Source: Klebsormidium nitens (taxonomy: Eukaryota > Streptophyta > Klebsormidiophyceae > Klebsormidiales > Klebsormidiaceae). From it: DNA of 64,000 nucleotides. Both the position numbers and the translations under genes were made by a program. The stretch is taken from contig DF237278.1 in NCBI GenBank assembly GCA_000708835.1, forward strand, positions 37,291 to 101,290, read 5' to 3'. Under the pieces are notes generated by a model, which was given only the letters and a program-made list of their open reading frames with translations, had not been told where the DNA came from and ran no database searches. Positions 24,168 through 36,400 of this stretch are shown here, in pieces; within the stretch, counting starts at the first letter, position 1, and each line of letters starts with the position of its first letter.

Positions 24168-26196
24168 CTTCTTGAGGTCGGATGGAACCACCGGGGCCTC
24201 AACCAAAGGCCCCTGCTCTTGAGACAGCGGAACCCGGCCGGGGGGTGTTATATCTAGTGCGGTTGACCTCCTGAAGTGCGTAAGGAAGTAACTCATATGC
24301 CTAATCAACTATAAACTAACTTATCAACTAACCCCCTGAGTAACCAACGTGCCTGACCCGCTAACCACATGTTGCCGGAGACCAAAGTGACCCGAAAGCA
24401 CATGATAAACCGGGCCCGCCTGGTCTAGCTGCTGACCGATTTGACTCTAGTTCCGGGTTCCTCTTCCGCCATTCCGTCCTTTTGGAATCCTGGCGTTCCG
24501 TAGCCAGCTCGCAAACGAACGTCCGCGAATCCTATAGCACGGTTATCATTGTACGTTCCGCCGGACGTCCACTTTTGCCCAGTCGGACGTCAGTCAGCTC
24601 CTGGTTGCCGTGCGCACTCCTGCACTCCTGCTTTTTGGACAAGGCGCTACCTTCTACACGTGTATAAGACACCAGTTACAAACAACGGCAGCGTACCGCC
24701 CGCCTCTTTGGCAGTTCGGGACCTTTTTGAGTTGCCTGCTGCAAGCTTCTATCCAGTCGTGAATGGCTTCGTCCTCAGCTTTGCAGCCCGGTGTAGCCTG
24801 TAAAAGTACGTCCGTCCTTGAAAGGACTAGAAACGTTGGTAATCTGCAGTTTGAAGCTTAGTACGAGCGTTGTGCACTATTATCCAGAGGCGCATTAACA
24901 GCGGACTCGAATCTAGCACCTCCGCACCTCCCTGAGTTTGAAAATGATGCCTGGCCGTTGTGAGTCTTGGTGGCTAAAAAAGGCGTTACATAGGCATCAC
25001 GGAAACTAGACGAGCGGGAAGTTTTCATTTCATTTGTCAGCGCAAGAAAGAGTCGGACCGAGGATTGCAACCAGCAACTCTTGTTTGCAGCAACGAATCT
25101 AATCGGATGGTCATTTATTGAGTGAGCGGGACGAACCTCCCTTCCAAATGTACTAGAAAGTAAGCAGTGGGTCTCTTCGTATCCTACTGGCGCCAACTTT
25201 GCTTGCTACTCCTCGCTTTTGTGCAACATCTAGACGAGCGGACATGATGGCTAAGTTCAAGCCTTTTATCCTAGACGTTCTAGTTCCTTGTATACCAGAC
25301 CCCGTGGGTCGGCCCCGACTACTGTGCAAAAGAAAGATTCTCGTATGATACGTTTCAGTGTATGGTATCAGTGCGCATGCCATATCATATGATGGTCGAT
25401 CAACCATGCCGATTTAAGGTCGGTGGTCGACGAGAGGGAACATGACTACTTGCAAAGCTGGGCACAAGGTTTCAATGAATCGAGCTTAATTGCCCAAGCG
25501 GCATACGCGCGCCTGACTTATGCGCTAACATATTTCACAGTCTGGTTTCAGCAAGTCACGGGACATCAGGCGCGCACAACATTTGGTATGCGATGGGGGC
25601 TGGCAGGAGTGGTTGCAGATTCGATGCGAGTTTGAAGGTCCCATCAATGATATCTAGAAACATGGAATTTCAAAACGGCCGCTAGCTCCTTTGTGAAACG
25701 CAGTCAGCCACGAAGAACGGTACGAATGACAGGTTGCTGACGACAGATTCCTATAGTACTATTCAGACTGTACAGCGTCAGTAGGGACGTCGACAAATAC
25801 TTTCACCCTAACAAAGTTGTATCTAGAACCCAATCACTTCAATACTTGCGAGCTGAGTAAGCTCGCGTGCTGCGACCAAGTGAATCGGTCTTTCCTTGCC
25901 CCTTTCCTAGTGCTAAATCTGCTTCAGCGTATCATATATCGTTCGTCAAACACCCCGATCGCAAAGACAGAAATAATCAGAGAAGTCCCGGGCGCACTCT
26001 GAGTATAGTAGCCTCATACTCCTCTGCTTGCCGAGTGCCCATTGCGCCCGGTATGGCGACCAACTGGCCACTATGACACTACTTCGGTCGCCAATTTTGA
26101 CGCCACGACATTTAAAATTCCGCGGCACCAGAGCACTGAGGTCGTCACAACGCGACGTGAATTGAACGCCCGAGTTCAGTGATTGTAACTGAATTT

Positions 26197-29100
26197 TCAC
26201 TGGGCTCCTGCAGTCTTGCCGGGTGTTCTGATTGAGTTAAAGTCCTGGTAAAGCTCCATCCGAACCTTGGTTTCCTTGACCTTCTTCCAGTAAATCGCCG
26301 ATTGGTCGATACGCACCTGGCGACAACAACAAATTATGATGTAAGCTTCCAGGGGAGGGAGGTCTGTGGAAAGAAGCGGAAGAGTTTGGTCAAGTCGCCT
26401 TCAAGGAGAGACTTCGTTTTGGTTCAAGGGCCTTCCGCTGGGCATACTGGAAAGCGGAAGCTTTGCACGTTTCCCTCGTGAGGGACCGCGAGATCTCAGT
26501 TAGAAGTCCGTCAATGCCACTCCGGCAGCAGTCAGGTCACAGAAACGGCTGCCCGAAAAGCGATCCAGGAGAGAGCAGCTGCTGAGAAAGAACGCCTATA
26601 GACTGAGATCTATCTATCATAATGGATCGGGGAACTTGTCTGAGCTGCGAGCTTTGACCAGCGTAAAGCATCGGCCTCGTGTAAACGTTTCAGATATCTC
26701 CGGATTAGCAAGCTATGGGGCGTCGTCTGTCCCGTCAACCGGGGACAGTTTGTATCTCGCCCACCGCTTTCAAGCGTAGCAAAGAAGCGCGAGGCTTGCT
26801 GAGAGTCGAAATTGGACACTTTGCTGAGAATCCGTACTCAGTCTGAGCAAACGACTTGGAACGCACGAGCGCACTGCCAGGTAGACTCAGAATATTCCTC
26901 CGCACTAGGCTCTTCGTTCTTGATCCAGATGCCGTTCCGTTTAGCGAGACCCAAAACGAAAGCGTCAGAATGAACTCAACGCGGAAACGCGACAGACGCC
27001 TGCGCCGACACCAAAACGCTCCTTGCATAACCAACCGAAGCGACTCACCAGGTTCTTGACGTCGTCCGTGAAGCCGTGCCACTTGGCGAAATCCCAGACG
27101 GCCTCCTGCGCCTCGGGGATCCCCCAGTCGTCGATCACGACGTACCCCCCCACGGACAGCTTTTCGTACAGGTTGAACAGGATGTCCATCGTGCTTTCGT
27201 ACATGTCGCCGTCCGCACGGATGACCGCGAGCTGCGAGACGGGGGCGGTCGGGAGGCTGTCGCGGAAGAAGCCCTTGTGGAAAAGCACGCGCTCGTTGAG
27301 CATGTTGTACGATTTGAAATGCTCCTGGACCTGCGGGAGGGGGGGAGAAATTACACAATGAGGAGTGGCGGGGCAAAGGCGGAGAGGAACGGGGGGTCAA
27401 AGCGCTCATAAGTACACAATCGTTGAGCATGTTGTACGACTTGAAATGCTCCTGGACCTGCGCGAGGGGGGGAGGAACACGGGGTGAAATCAAATGGGGG
27501 GTGTACTCGGGGGCAGAGGGAGAGATGGAGAGATGGAGGGGGTGGGGGGAGCGCAGTAATGAAGAACGCGGTCGTTGAGCATGTTCGAGAACCTGAAAAG
27601 CTCTTACAATGGTCAAAAATGGGGGAAAGTATCGTTAAAGAACACGGATCAGAAGGAGAGATGGGAGAAGAGACCGGTATTTGGTCGGCTCCGAAGTGGT
27701 GCTCAAGTTAACAGAGACGGAGAGCAGAGACAAAGGGTCTGCGCCCGACGCGAGTGGATACCTCGACTTGAAAGCTCTCCAATTAGAAGCCCTCTGGAAG
27801 TAAGTCCGACTCCAGGAGTCGTCGTTCTTCACGCTAACGCGAAATGAGAACCGCTGGTACTATAATGATTGGCCTGGTAGTACGCCATTTATCGGGGGGG
27901 CACATTTCTGATAGATGGTGCTATTCTGACGCCAAACATGCAAGTGCGTTGATTGGCGTCAGTCTGGTGGGCACCTTTCGGGCCCAATAAAAGTATCAAC
28001 TTGTTGAGGGGGTGAATGTTTGATGCATGCATAAATAAGGCAGGCAAAAAGAAGTTTGAATCTAGCCTGCTTTACCTGCTCCTTGGAAAGCCTCAGGAAG
28101 TCAACCGGACTCCAGGAGTCGTTTACGATGGGAAGACCGCTGATAATAGAAGGGAGGCAGGTAAAGAAAAGAGTGTATCTGGCCGTACCTGCTCCTTGGC
28201 AACCCGCAGAAAATTCACCCGACTCCAGGAGTCGTTGTCCTTCACGCTCGAAGCTGCGGGAAGGCCTTCGAAGCTGTCGCATACGTGGACCTGGAAAAAC
28301 GGAGAGCCGGAAAAGGTCAGGATGAGAGGGACGATTGTTGACACACGTACGTGAGGGACGGAAAGATGGTTGTGATTCGGTATTTCAAGTCTCGAAAAAT
28401 TGATTCAGGCAATTCGTTTCAAAGAGCTTGCGAGTGTTTCAGAAGGAAAGAAGTAAAGGTCGAGATGGTAAATAGACTTGCAAGCACGACTTTGCGCGAC
28501 AGGACCTTGCAGGATTCAAGAAGGCACAAACAACACATTCATTGATATGGTAAAAGCAGGGAAGATATATCCGGAATTTTGTGCGCTTAAGAAGAGAATG
28601 GAGTTGGATGAGCCAATCACAGTCGATCAAAAAGATCGGTACCCTAAAGATTACTTCCTCTGTAAAAGGATGACACCAAGAGCAGCTCTGAATCTCTACT
28701 GTAGTGCATGGTGGTAGTTCAATTAAAATCGGAAGAAGCTTGCATTGGACCGGGAACTGGTCCCCATTTTCCAAGGGATGTAAACCTTAGGGTTTGAGGT
28801 CTTCTCACCAGCCGCTTGCTCTTGTAGACGTCCAAGACAGCGCGAGCAAAGATGCACGAGCCTCCTCTCCAGACTCCGGCCTCCAAGAAATCTCCAGGAA
28901 TGTCCTCCTTGAGAACTGCACAAGGCAGGTTCAAAACATGGTCAGTGAATTGCTCGTACATGTTTCAGTAGTCAGTCTGCCGGATGACAAAGGGTTAGTA
29001 TAAGGAAAAGCTTAGCATAGTGCATCTAAAACCCTATCTTGTCACCGTCCTCTTAGAGTGGCAGAAAGGAAAGAAAGTAAAGCAGTGCCAGCAGACAAAA

Positions 29101-30495
29101 GGAGAGAAAATGAGCGCAAGAATCTCAGAAAGTTGAGGCTTGGTAATGTCCTTGCAGTTTGCAATATTCACAGTGCTGACCTTACCAGATTCAGCAGCAT
29201 ACAGAGGCAATGAGAGAAAAGCTAGCACTTCCCCGAAGTAGGGAATTTTGGACAGACCAGATTGGAATGGCTTAGGAGTGAGCCGGCCAGAGAAAGTGGA
29301 AATTAAAAGCTAAGCAAGCGCAGACCGGGGAGGTATCAAGGCTTCAAGTGGGAGCAAGCAGTGAAAGGAAAAAAAACAGGGTACGTTACAATCAGGGTAA
29401 CTGGAAAAAGATGGACCAAGGAGCGGCTGAAACAAATCAGGTTCACCGACTTAGGGTTCCAGGACAAAAAGAAAGGCAAGGAAGTGGTAAAACAAAAGAG
29501 TCTGTATTGCAGCACATTCTGTTCGGAATTGCAGGGGTCGTCGCACCCCAGTCCCAGCCCTTCTGGTCTGACAAAATGTTCTTGGTACTTGTCCACAGAA
29601 GGTATTCCCCAGTAGAATCGCGTTACAAACTCAGCTCACTAAGCTGCCTTTAGTTGGATCACTTCCAATGTCTTCTTAGTGTTCAAGCATGCCACTACAT
29701 ACTTAATTGACGGGTCCTTTTGGCACCCATCATAACCGACTTCTAGCGGAGAATAACAAAAGAAAGGAAGATCTCGGAAACAAGTATCGCTGCGCGGTAA
29801 GGTGACGTTCAGTGTGCAAGGAGACAAGAGCTTCTACACAATTTACCAGTTGCCAGCAGCAACTTCTTATGTTCCTTACCCTCAACAAGTTGCGTCCACC
29901 AATACCATACTGGAATTAACCCTGATAACAACAAAAGGCAAAGCCCACACAATTCAAAGTGACAACAAGAATTACCTGTCTCTAACAGCAACCTGGTATT
30001 GGCCAGCCTCTTCAACCCCACCATGGTATGGCCCACGTCGGGCCACACAAGGCCCTCGGCAGCTGCCGCCTCGTTAAATGGCACCCTCTCGAGCGGCACG
30101 TCGTCGGTCCCTCCGTAGGCGCCAAACACCGGCCTCCGGTAAACGATGCCCGTCAGTGTTGTGGCCAGCAGTGTCAGGTACCGGTCAATCATGTCCGCGC
30201 CATCGGTCCCGGCGCCAGCTGGCAGTCCCGACTGCACGCCAGCTGGCAGGGCAGGGTTGGCCTGCAGGAGTTGCAGCACTTGGGAGACCTTTGCGTCGAC
30301 GCCCGCGAGCGCTGAGCTGGAGTCTGCGGCGCCGAGGGAACTAGACTGGGCGGGGAGCAGCGGATTGTGACTGCCGGCCTGCGGGACGAGGACGGCGCCC
30401 ACGAGTCGGAAGAGGACGATGAGCGTCAGCAGGCAGAAGCAGACGGTCAGGATCTTGGCGAGGCGACTGTTGGAGTCGCCCTTGAGAGACAACAT
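26197..30495 (-). CDS. TylF-type sugar O-methyltransferase, membrane anchored
   Basis: Macrocin/TylF family: methylates a sugar hydroxyl with S-adenosylmethionine, here probably in the Golgi. Exons: 30495-29993 (ATG), an unplaced small exon, 28915-28809, 28290-28189, 27330-27049 and 26316-26197 (TGA). All placed junctions agree in phase except the one needing the small exon. Residues 1-14 are cytosolic, about 15-37 a signal anchor ([20 protein letters not shown]), then a Ser/Ala-rich stem and [18 protein letters not shown], the usual TylF N-terminal helix. [23 protein letters not shown] (SAM loop), [21 protein letters not shown] and VIDDWG (predicted metal-binding Asp residues), and a C-terminal AIYWKK complete the fold, over 370 residues in all. 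Two introns contain decayed copies of the flanking exon edges. It shares a divergent region with the GT69 gene. Confidence 0.85.
27294..27615 (-). repeat. Three copies of a TylF exon 5' edge
   Basis: The acceptor plus first codons ([12 protein letters not shown]) of the exon starting at 27330 recur at 27421-27465, nearly identical with [12 protein letters not shown] intact. A decayed copy lies at 27573-27615. Each copy keeps CAGGTCC or CAGGTTC, so the AGGT word is duplicated with it. Confidence 0.85.
27781..28290 (-). repeat. Three copies of the TylF DSWS exon
   Basis: The exon 28290-28189 ends [16 protein letters not shown] before its donor. A shorter copy at 28139-28076 encodes [16 protein letters not shown] with both AG and GT edges intact, but its 64-nt length would shift frame. 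A third, decayed copy lies at about 27835-27781 ([14 protein letters not shown]) without a usable donor. Confidence 0.85.
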
Positions 30496-31306
30496 TGTGT
30501 TTCCGCGATGAGGAGGAACACTGAGCTGAACAGTGGTACGCGGCTCCTTGGCAGCTGGAGTGGGAGCTGGAGGAGGGCGGGGGGCGCGGGTTGCTGCCGA
30601 ACGGCGATGTAAGAATCTGAGAGTAATCTTGGCAACGTGACTCTGTGCCAAGGAAGACTTTACTCGCAGATGCTTGAACCTTTGACAGGACTGAAATAGG
30701 GCAAATCTTCGAATGAGTGTGGCTTTCCGAGCCTCAATGTCAGCCGTCCCTGTAAGTCACTGTTAACCACGCTGCTTTGTGGCAGGCCACGCTTGGTGTT
30801 CTGCGCGCAGTTTTTTCAAACTTCGCACGGCGATTTTGTCAGAGCACGTTGGCGCTGTGTGCTCAAAAGCTGGATGTCCATCAAGTCTAGCTAGGTACTA
30901 CCTACTAGATTCAGTGGCCTGATTCCTGACATTCGGCTGGGGGTACGTTGGTGAGGAGTCGAAGTAGCTCGTACAAGTTCCTGAAGTGTTACTGGAGTGC
31001 ACCGTGCAGGTGGGGTACGGCGCATCAAGACTTGTGTAATGAAGCAACCGCGCCGTCGGCGGAACATCGTCATGCCGGTCGCCTCTCAATATTCAAGCCA
31101 TCAGTATGGAAGAAACCACTTTATTGCCGTCTTCTAAATCCGAAGACGGTAGACAAGAGTCGGTAAAGTCCATCCCCCCCCGGCCGAGGCCCGGGGATAG
31201 GTATTAGCAGGAGGTACGGAGGCGTCGACTCAGGACTGCATCAAGCTTGTACGGAATTTTAACGAAGTACGGTAGTAAGTACCTCTACCCCTGAGAAACA
31301 AATTTT

Positions 31307-31509
31307 ATACCGGCAACTCTCGTGTGACCTAACGGGAGTGTGACCTATTAAAGCTACGAGCTACCCGGGCACTTCAAGCTAAAAACCTAACCCGAATAAT
31401 CACCCGCTCCGCACCCCAACCCACCCTAACTACCATACCAACCCCACCCGTCCCCCGGGTGCCTATCTTAGGTCACACGGCTCTGAGGTCACAGGAGAGT
31501 TATCGGAGT
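31307..31509. mobile_element. MITE copy 1, 9-bp TSD
   Basis: Starts ATACCGGCAACTCTC and ends GAGAGTTATCGGAGT, imperfect terminal inverted repeats. It is flanked by the direct repeat ACAAATTTT at 31298-31306 and 31510-31518. The interior has CACCCGGGCAC/GTCCCCCGGGTGC inverted motifs and an ACCCTAACC-rich core. It is 203 bp and non-coding. A 9-bp duplication is typical of Mutator-like elements. Confidence 0.85.
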
Positions 31510-32130
31510 ACAAATTTTGAGTAGGGACCGTACCGATGTGGGATACGGTACTTTGATAGGTACTACAAATCGGAGTCGCTACCAACTCGTTTCTATCACG
31601 TACCGTACTACGTAGGTACCGCTCATATCCACCTACCAGTGAATCGTACATTGGTACACAAATTATGGTACCGTATTACCAAGTACGGTACTCAATGCGC
31701 ATGATCATTCACTTCTCGCGTTTACCATTATTTTGGCCCCGTCATCTTTGACAATGATGACCGGACTCTGGAGCCTGGCTCGTACAAAATAGGGACCACC
31801 AATTTCTTGACACAGCCGAAGGTCAATAGTGCAGTTTATGCGAGTAGACGGCAGTAGTGTGAGAGTCGAAAGGAAGTACACCCCCCCGGGGCTCGAGTCC
31901 GATAGGTGTACCGGTGGCCTTCACCGGGCCCAGGCTCCAAAAGACACTTCCCTTTAGGCTTTGGTTCGACGGTGTAGATAGATTTACTCGACAACTTGCC
32001 CGGTCCATCGACGGCTTGCAGTCTTTTTGGAGTCTAAGTCTTCGTACCGACCAACCTGGAGGAGCCGGCGAATCGCGTACCCACTTATTCGGTACCGTTC
32101 TAATCGGCCTCGCATTTTCCTGTACCTACC

Positions 32131-32328
32131 ATACCGGTAACTCTCGTGTGACCTAACGGGCGTGTGACCTAAGATTCGAATCACCCGGGCACTTCAAACT
32201 AAAACCCTAAGCCAGGTAATCACCCGCTCCGCACCCCAACCCACCCTAACCACCATACCAACCCCACCCGTCCCCGGGTGCCTTTCTTAGGTCACAGGGC
32301 TCTTGGGTCACACGAGAGTTATCGGAGT
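32131..32328. mobile_element. MITE copy 2, 9-bp TSD
   Basis: Starts ATACCGGTAACTCTCGTG, ends CACGAGAGTTATCGGAGT, and is flanked by GTACCTACC at 32122-32130 and 32329-32337. It is 198 bp and closely similar to copy 1 along its whole length. The matching duplication length in two independent sites supports transposition. Confidence 0.88.
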
Positions 32329-33428
32329 GTACCTACCCCATACTCGGAGTAGGTACTCATAAACCCGCCGACCTAACCCCAACCGTCTCGAGGTGGTTAC
32401 AGTAGCTTTGCTATCCTCCGGCCGGAAGGTTGGTAAATGATCAAAATTCTTTGAATACCGGTAGGTATGTATGCCCCCCGGGCGGGCGCCGGGGCCCCGG
32501 CCGCGAAAGTTCATGCAATAATCAAGGACCTGCCGACCCCAAACCCCTAGAGAAGTCACCGGGTTTCGTCGAATCCCTTATTTATGTATATTATAGGCCC
32601 TAGGCGTTCCTCGGACGACGGTACAAGTTACCACCGAACAGCCTGCCCTTACCCACCCTTTTACCCCCCAACTAACCCTCCCAAACTGTATTGCGAGTGA
32701 CCGTCGTTCAATACGCATCGCTCACCAATCTGGTAATCATTGAACCGCCCGCATGTCAAGCACCCTGGAAAGTTTGCTCCCTGTTCAAACCGAACGGAGA
32801 GGCGCAGCAATGAGCATGCGTTGAGATCTAATGAAGCGCAACAGGTAAGTGGCCCGTTCAAGTTCCTGCATTCAACACTTGCAATGTGGCACTGAATCAG
32901 TAAATGTTTCTCCCTTTTATAGTTTCAGGAGAAGGGAAAGCATATGTAGGAACTTGGTTCACGAGAGAGGTCCCACGCCCATTGAGGGCTTCAAGGTTTT
33001 CACAACAAGAGTGAGGTTGGGTCCAGATAATCATATAGGCAAAGCTTAGCAGCGTTCAAATTCGTGTCAGATCGTCCCCGGGGGCACTAGGGCGGCTGCT
33101 CCTCTCTCACACTTCCATTGAAGACCCCAACAAATGTAAGCTTGCATCTGAAGATAAAGGATGTGCAGACCAGAAGCAGGCGCTTTGTAACACCACTTGA
33201 ACCCTGAGGCGTATAGGAGCACATTGCACGGGAGCATATCAAAGTTTGAGAAAGGTGGTGCGCCAATTCTTTAGAGGGGCCTAAGACGGACTAATCTTGT
33301 CCAAGCCAGCTTCAGATGTGGCCTCTCTTTGAGGCTACATCTGGCTGCAGACGCGAGAAAAGCAGGGATGTCGGTTTCTCTGGACAAGCACGTTCGATGG
33401 AATTAGGGTTTCAGGGGTGGAGCCCAAA

Positions 33429-36400
33429 ATGATGACCATCACAATCACATGGCCCACGGCCGTCTGGCCCACCATGCTCCTCCAGGGCTTCACATTCCGC
33501 CGGGGCGGGAACCTGCCCAAGAACAAAACCCCCCGCGGGCGCCTCACGTCCCTTGGGCTCTGCGTGCTGGCCCTTTCATTCTGGATTCTGATTCTTGTGG
33601 TCTTCAACAGCACTTTATCGCCCGCAATGTTTTCCCGCCCATTCGCATCAAAGTCGCTAAACAGCGGGCTGCGCGCGGACACGATAAACACGCTTGCGCC
33701 CGATAGGAAGTGGACGAGAGAAGCATGTATAAGTCACTGGGCGTCAGGGATCGACCAGCTGGCCTTTGGGAAGCTGGCAACCAAGCGGGTGTTCCTGGGC
33801 ATGAATTTGAAGAACAACGAGCTCGGTGAGTTGCCCATGCTCTTGTCACCTGGCTTCTGCTTGCTCATTGGATTGGAACGTGCTCCCCTCTCGAGTGGTG
33901 GTAAGAATGCTGGGGGTGGTGCCGAATGATACGTGGAATATCGGTTTCATGGCAGCTTAGGCAGAGAGTCTGCTCACATTCTGGGGTTCCACAAGTTTCC
34001 TTCCATCGCCTTGTGGCTGACATTGTGTAACAAGCAAGGATTGGACGGATTTCAGCTGCAGATTGGGTGCCCATTGGTGCGCTTGCCATGTTCTATAAAA
34101 TACACAAGTCAGCGGTCTCGGTACTCTGGGTGCACACTTTGTTTGCTGGTACTTCAAGATGGCTGCTGGCGGAGAGCAGTGCAGTTGTCTACTCTCGGGC
34201 CCCCGCGACTAATATGAGGTATTCGTATTAGAATTAGTAATGAAGAAATGATGCAAGACCGATGCAAGGATCATGGGATCTGAAATTGCCAGCTGGCGCA
34301 CCGGGACAGTGCCAGCTGGCGGGATGCGAGGCCACCATTTGTTTTGCGGGAATATTGGGTCTTTTGAGTTTCAGGAGAGCTCGTATATCGATTCCCGGAT
34401 TCACAGCTGAGACCTTTAATGCAAGCAGGTTTTGGAGGGTGTGGCGCAGAGAGTATTCTTCTGAATCCTGTTCCGACCAGGAAACAAACCACTCGAGAAA
34501 CAGGCTGTGACTTCTGTTCATCATTGAACAAAGTGGCCTTGTATCTTTGCTACCATCGTTTCCTTTGAAAAACAGAAAACGAGTGAAAGGTTCGACCATT
34601 TCCGGTTGCTCCCTCTTCTCTCCTGCTTTTCTTCACATCTTTTTAGCTGATTGTGAGGGCCTGGTTTGAAGTGTACTCACCTGTTAGGGGCCCATGTTCT
34701 GGCAAAGAAACGGCACCTCAGCCAGTTCACCTTGTGTAAGTCAGGTGGCTGGCTGCGAGTACCATTTCAAGAATCACCAATCCTCCTGAAAGGATCTGCG
34801 TTCCTTCAGCAGTTTCATCTTGCAGAGCCACTTATTCTTGCGGGACTTCTTCGTCCAAATCTCAGCAGAAAAGCTACGAAAGCGAAGGAAGGCAGAAAGC
34901 GATGGAGACTCCTCAAGGGATGCGCTCAGTCTCTGAGGAAAGAGGGAGATGCCGCCTTTGGGAGTTGGCTAAGCGCAGCACCAAAAAAGGGGAAGTGTTG
35001 TCAAAAATCTTCGAAAGAGTCTAGACAGGAAAGCTCGTCTCGCCTCCCGCTCTCTTGTCTCCAACCACCTTACGGGCAACGGATATTTGTTCCGATCCCA
35101 TTCGGTCTCCCAACCTTCCTCTTGTCGCCTTATTCATTACTTGATACCGCTCTCTCTTTGTTTTCAGAGTGCGACCACTTCCTGGGCGAAATCCTTTTAC
35201 TTGCCGAGTTTCTCGGGCCCCCTCGGATACACATCTCCATCTACGAGTCGGGCAGTCACGACGCCACCCCCGAAAAGCTGCAGGCTTTCGAGCGGGAACT
35301 GAACGTGCTCCAAATTCCGAACACGATTATCACAAACGGCCTCACACGGAGACCAGGCCAGACTCGCATCGATTTCCTGGTCAATGCGCGCAACATGGCG
35401 CTTAACCCGCTTCTGAAGCAGGTTAGTCTTGGTACGGACTGCTCAAGATGCGGTCCGTCGCAAGTGGTCCAAAGCGATAAAAAGCAAAAAATGGATTAAT
35501 ATGTTGGTGGCGTTGAGTGCTTGATGCTAGAGCAGCTTCTTAAGCAGGCAGGAACATCTGGGGAGCGTTTAAGACGGGTTTGCAAAGCAGCTTCCAGATG
35601 ATAGGAGACATGAGACCACTCGAGTTCTGTACTGGCCAAGACACGGTGTAATCCGCTCCTGTGAAACGCTAATGGTCCATAGCGCACAGGATCAGAGTTT
35701 GAGATTCGGTGAAAAGCAATTTGCAGCCGTTGGAACTGGGTCGAATAAAACCTTTCTGTCAGCCGAATCCTCACTGCAAAAGCTACAGTTTCTGACACGC
35801 TAAGCACCAGAGTCTTTCTAAACATTCGCGCAGCTCGTTTGTTGGCACTTGCGCTCGCACTTGCACTGTTGGCACCTTTCTTCAACTTTGCTTTTGCGTC
35901 GTCCATCTCGAGGCAAAATACAAAACCAGGAACCTTGTTTCTGCCCACGCCAGAGTGCACAATAACAGCCCTGACAGCGTTGTTTAGCCACACCATCAGT
36001 GCATCTCCGACCGCTGAATGGCGCTTACCCGTTCGCTCGCGGATTCCGCAGGTCTGGGAAGGACCCCACGGAAACTTCGAGAACGGAACGTACGCCGCAG
36101 GCAACGGGTGCTGCGACCCGCTGACGTCAATCGAGGTGTATGCCACGTCAGACAAGATCTACGGCCTGCGGCTCAGCTTTGGGGGGGTGACGAAGGGCCG
36201 CATGGGGAGCCCCATCGGTGAAAGGTAAGGACTTGCGCCGACATCTGACGCTTACTCATTCTTTCGTTCTTTCTGAGAGTCGTAGCTCGAGTCGTATCGC
36301 TTGTGATCTTCTTCTGCTAATCTAGTCATTTCAAAGGGACCGTTGTGGAGGGCTGGCATAGGACATAGGGGCATAAGGGCGGGACTGTTTGGTTTTACGT

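Larger units (their letters stand above)
17394..26196. other. Gene-free intergenic stretch (convergent)
   Basis: About 8.8 kb between two gene 3' ends. The longest open frames (186 codons near 19187-19747 minus; 218 codons near 21369-22025 plus) lack family motifs and splice support, so I do not call them. Visible structure: a perfect hairpin (21556-21594), a second TCCGGA-type block (23252-23410) and a 61-bp tandem repeat (24046-24167). An isolated PGGLCNRL coding match near 19758-19781 is noted as a finding. Confidence 0.5.
30496..33428. promoter_or_regulatory. Divergent region with GTAC palindromes and two MITEs
   Basis: Lies between the starts of the TylF (-) and GT69 (+) genes. About 30890-32480 is packed with GTAC, CTAG and CCGG palindromes and carries two copies of a transposable element. 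No coding exon is convincing. The stretch 32600-33400 nearest the GT69 ATG is free of these words and may hold its promoter. Confidence 0.45.

Noticed and set aside
26735-27616. 293-codon minus-strand frame overlapping the TylF exon
   Set aside because: It is an out-of-frame reading through introns and exon copies; the TylF motifs are in the other frame.
31380-31460. Telomere-like ACCCTAACC words
   Set aside because: They are part of the MITE core, repeated in each copy, and do not form a tandem telomeric array.
35496-36155. 219-codon minus-strand frame inside the GT69 gene
   Set aside because: It lies opposite GT69 intron 2 and exon 3, with no motif; a shadow frame.
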